DNA of 5,835 nucleotides from Candidatus Shapirobacteria bacterium. GTDB lineage: Bacteria > Patescibacteriota > Microgenomatia > UBA12405. The stretch is from the NCBI GenBank assembly GCA_003647605.1, contig QMND01000046.1, forward strand, positions 1 through 5,835. The letters are read 5' to 3'. Below the pieces are notes generated by a model that was not told the DNA's origin, ran no database searches, and saw only the letters and a program-made list of their open reading frames with translations. Of the stretch, positions 5,159 to 5,835 are shown in pieces; the stretch's first letter is position 1; every line of letters starts with the position of its first letter. Position numbers and translations under genes: made by a program.

Positions 5159-5608
5159 TCAATAAATAGGACAAGAATCAAACCTTCTATCTTTGACGAT
5201 TAACTGATTCTCAATGATAGCGCTTCCGCAATAAGGTTCATAATCTTCTTCAGGATCATAACTGAATTTTAAATTGGGACATTTACCAATATAGAAATCT
5301 TTTGATTCTGGCTTATCTTCTTTTTCGATTAAACATGCCTTTGCTAAACAATCACTACTTGATCTACATGGTTTATCACCATCTTTATATTTGATCTCAC
5401 AACCCACTACTATTTGACCTTTATAAAAGTAACCATCATGTTTATGACATTTAAAACATGCTATCCTGTCTTTTCCCTCAAGAAGAAAACAGTGTAATGA
5501 GGTATTAAATATAAAAACAAACCCTAATAATGCACTTCCTGTTACGATTAAAGAGTAGGTTATTATCTTCAAGACAGTTTTTCTTTGTTTTGTGTTTGTT
5601 TGTATCAT
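5159..5608 (-). CDS. Membrane-anchored cysteine-rich exported protein, unknown function
   Basis: The 149-residue product has a basic start (KQRK), one hydrophobic helix at about 13-34 that serves as signal anchor or uncleaved signal peptide, and an extracellular part with ten cysteines (40, 51, 54, 70, 81, 87, 92, 110, 127, 146). The segment KDGDKPCRSSSDCLAKACL has the G-K-P-C-x5-C-x4-C layout I associate with small exported proteins of Patescibacteria and some proteobacteria. With an even number of outer cysteines, disulfide bonding is likely. C-F-K-C-H at 51-55 is formally a c-type heme motif, but it stands alone and is probably structural. The start at 5608 is preceded by GAAAGGGA. A partial membrane-protein gene ends 97 bases upstream on the same strand, so the two may be co-transcribed. 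Downstream the gene abuts a transposase remnant. No enzymatic function can be assigned. Confidence 0.85.
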   Translation of the reverse strand: MIQTNTKQRKTVLKIITYSLIVTGSALLGFVFIFNTSLHCFLLEGKDRIACFKCHKHDGYFYKGQIVVGCEIKYKDGDKPCRSSSDCLAKACLIEKEDKPESKDFYIGKCPNLKFSYDPEEDYEPYCGSAIIENQLIVKDRRFDSCPIY

Positions 5609-5610
5609 AT

Positions 5611-5618
5611 TCCCTTTC
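5611..5618 (-). promoter_or_regulatory. Ribosome binding site of the cysteine-rich protein gene
   Basis: GAAAGGGA lies just before the ATG at 5608, with its AAAGG core 4 bases away, a slightly short spacing. It is the only clear Shine-Dalgarno-like sequence among the complete genes here and stands in contrast to the apparently leaderless starts of the other three. Confidence 0.4.
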
Positions 5619-5633
5619 TGTTTTTATTTAATT

Positions 5634-5650
5634 GTTAAATTTTTTTTAAC
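5634..5650. repeat. AT-only hairpin GTTAAA / TTTAAC
   Basis: GTTAAA (5634-5639) and TTTAAC (5645-5650) form a 6-bp stem with a 5-base loop in the gap upstream of the cysteine-rich protein gene. It could be an operator half-site pair or a weak structure after the upstream gene. It has little stability and may be chance. Confidence 0.25.
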
Positions 5651-5705
5651 TTTTTCCATACGCGACTTTTACTCAACTTTGCCAAGAATTTATTTTTCGC
5701 TTTTC

Positions 5706-5835
5706 TTAAACAGATGGTAATTGACTGTTAGAGTCTTTTTTAAAAAAGTAATGCTTGTTAAAAAATAATATTAATCCACCAACAAACAACACAACTTGAA
5801 TGAAGTTTGGGCTTGCAAAAAAGGCAGGTATAGAA
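5706..5835 (-). CDS. Membrane protein, C-terminal 42 residues (cut by window edge)
   Basis: Reading in from the right edge, the minus-strand frame starting at 5834 is open to TAA at 5706-5708. It gives SIPAFFASPNFIQVVLFVGG, then LILFFNKHYFFKKDSNSQLP and SV. This has a clean hydrophobic helix (about FIQVVLFVGGLILFF), followed by an aromatic and basic membrane boundary and a short polar tail, which is what the end of a membrane protein looks like. The other two minus-strand frames close quickly here. The protein family cannot be told from this much. It lies upstream of, and on the same strand as, the 149-residue cysteine-rich protein gene with a 97-base gap, so the two could form one transcription unit. 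Confidence 0.6.
   Translation of the reverse strand, partial: SIPAFFASPNFIQVVLFVGGLILFFNKHYFFKKDSNSQLPSV

Noticed and set aside
174..5835. Alternative genetic code (TGA read as Gly) seen in some Patescibacteria
   Set aside because: The main genes need no in-frame TGA, and TGA serves as stop for two of them.
1..5835. tRNA, rRNA, CRISPR array or riboswitch
   Set aside because: No regularly spaced repeats, cloverleaf-like segments or GC-rich structured RNA were seen in the gaps.

Overview
The window is strongly AT-rich, bacterial in layout, and reads with standard stop codons: TAA and TGA both end genes, and no in-frame TGA is needed. Several traits suggest a host-dependent or reduced lineage such as Patescibacteria (Candidate Phyla Radiation, perhaps Microgenomates). 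These are many membrane-anchored proteins with poorly known extracellular domains, AT-rich near-leaderless gene starts, a small cysteine-rich exported protein, and a trypsin-like protease fused to unusual flanking domains. This assignment is an inference from style, not from a marker gene.

Layout. Bases 1-120 hold the C-terminal tail of a probable transposase that enters from the left. Bases 174-1610 (minus) encode a 478-residue single-pass membrane protein with a large extracellular part. It is transcribed divergently from 1704-3974 (plus), which encodes a 756-residue membrane-anchored S1/HtrA-like serine protease with a complete His-Asp-Ser triad. Both proteins appear to contain PsbP-like extracellular segments, so the pair may act together at the cell surface.

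Bases 3975-5150 look like a graveyard of insertion sequences and gene pieces. Two nearly identical 22-bp inverted copies of an IS-type end lie at 4074-4095 and 5006-5027. Between them are the tail of an unidentified gene (4137-4283), an apparently intact 89-residue two-helix membrane protein (4292-4561, minus) with a good promoter, the first 22 codons of a probable class I glutamine amidotransferase (4663-4728), and the zinc-ribbon N-terminus of a transposase on the opposite strand (4729-4933, minus, with an apparent 1-base frameshift after the start). Just outside the right-hand IS end is the C-terminus of an integrase-core (IS481/IS3-like) transposase (5020-5148, minus), recognised by its Y-N-x2-R-x-H-x7-P signature.

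Bases 5159-5608 (minus) encode a 149-residue anchored protein with ten cysteines. Upstream of it on the same strand, running off the right edge, is the last 42 codons of a membrane protein (5706-5835).

No rRNA, tRNA, CRISPR array or convincing rho-independent terminator was seen. The two points most worth following are the protease with its non-standard architecture, and the mosaic of host gene fragments held between inverted IS ends.
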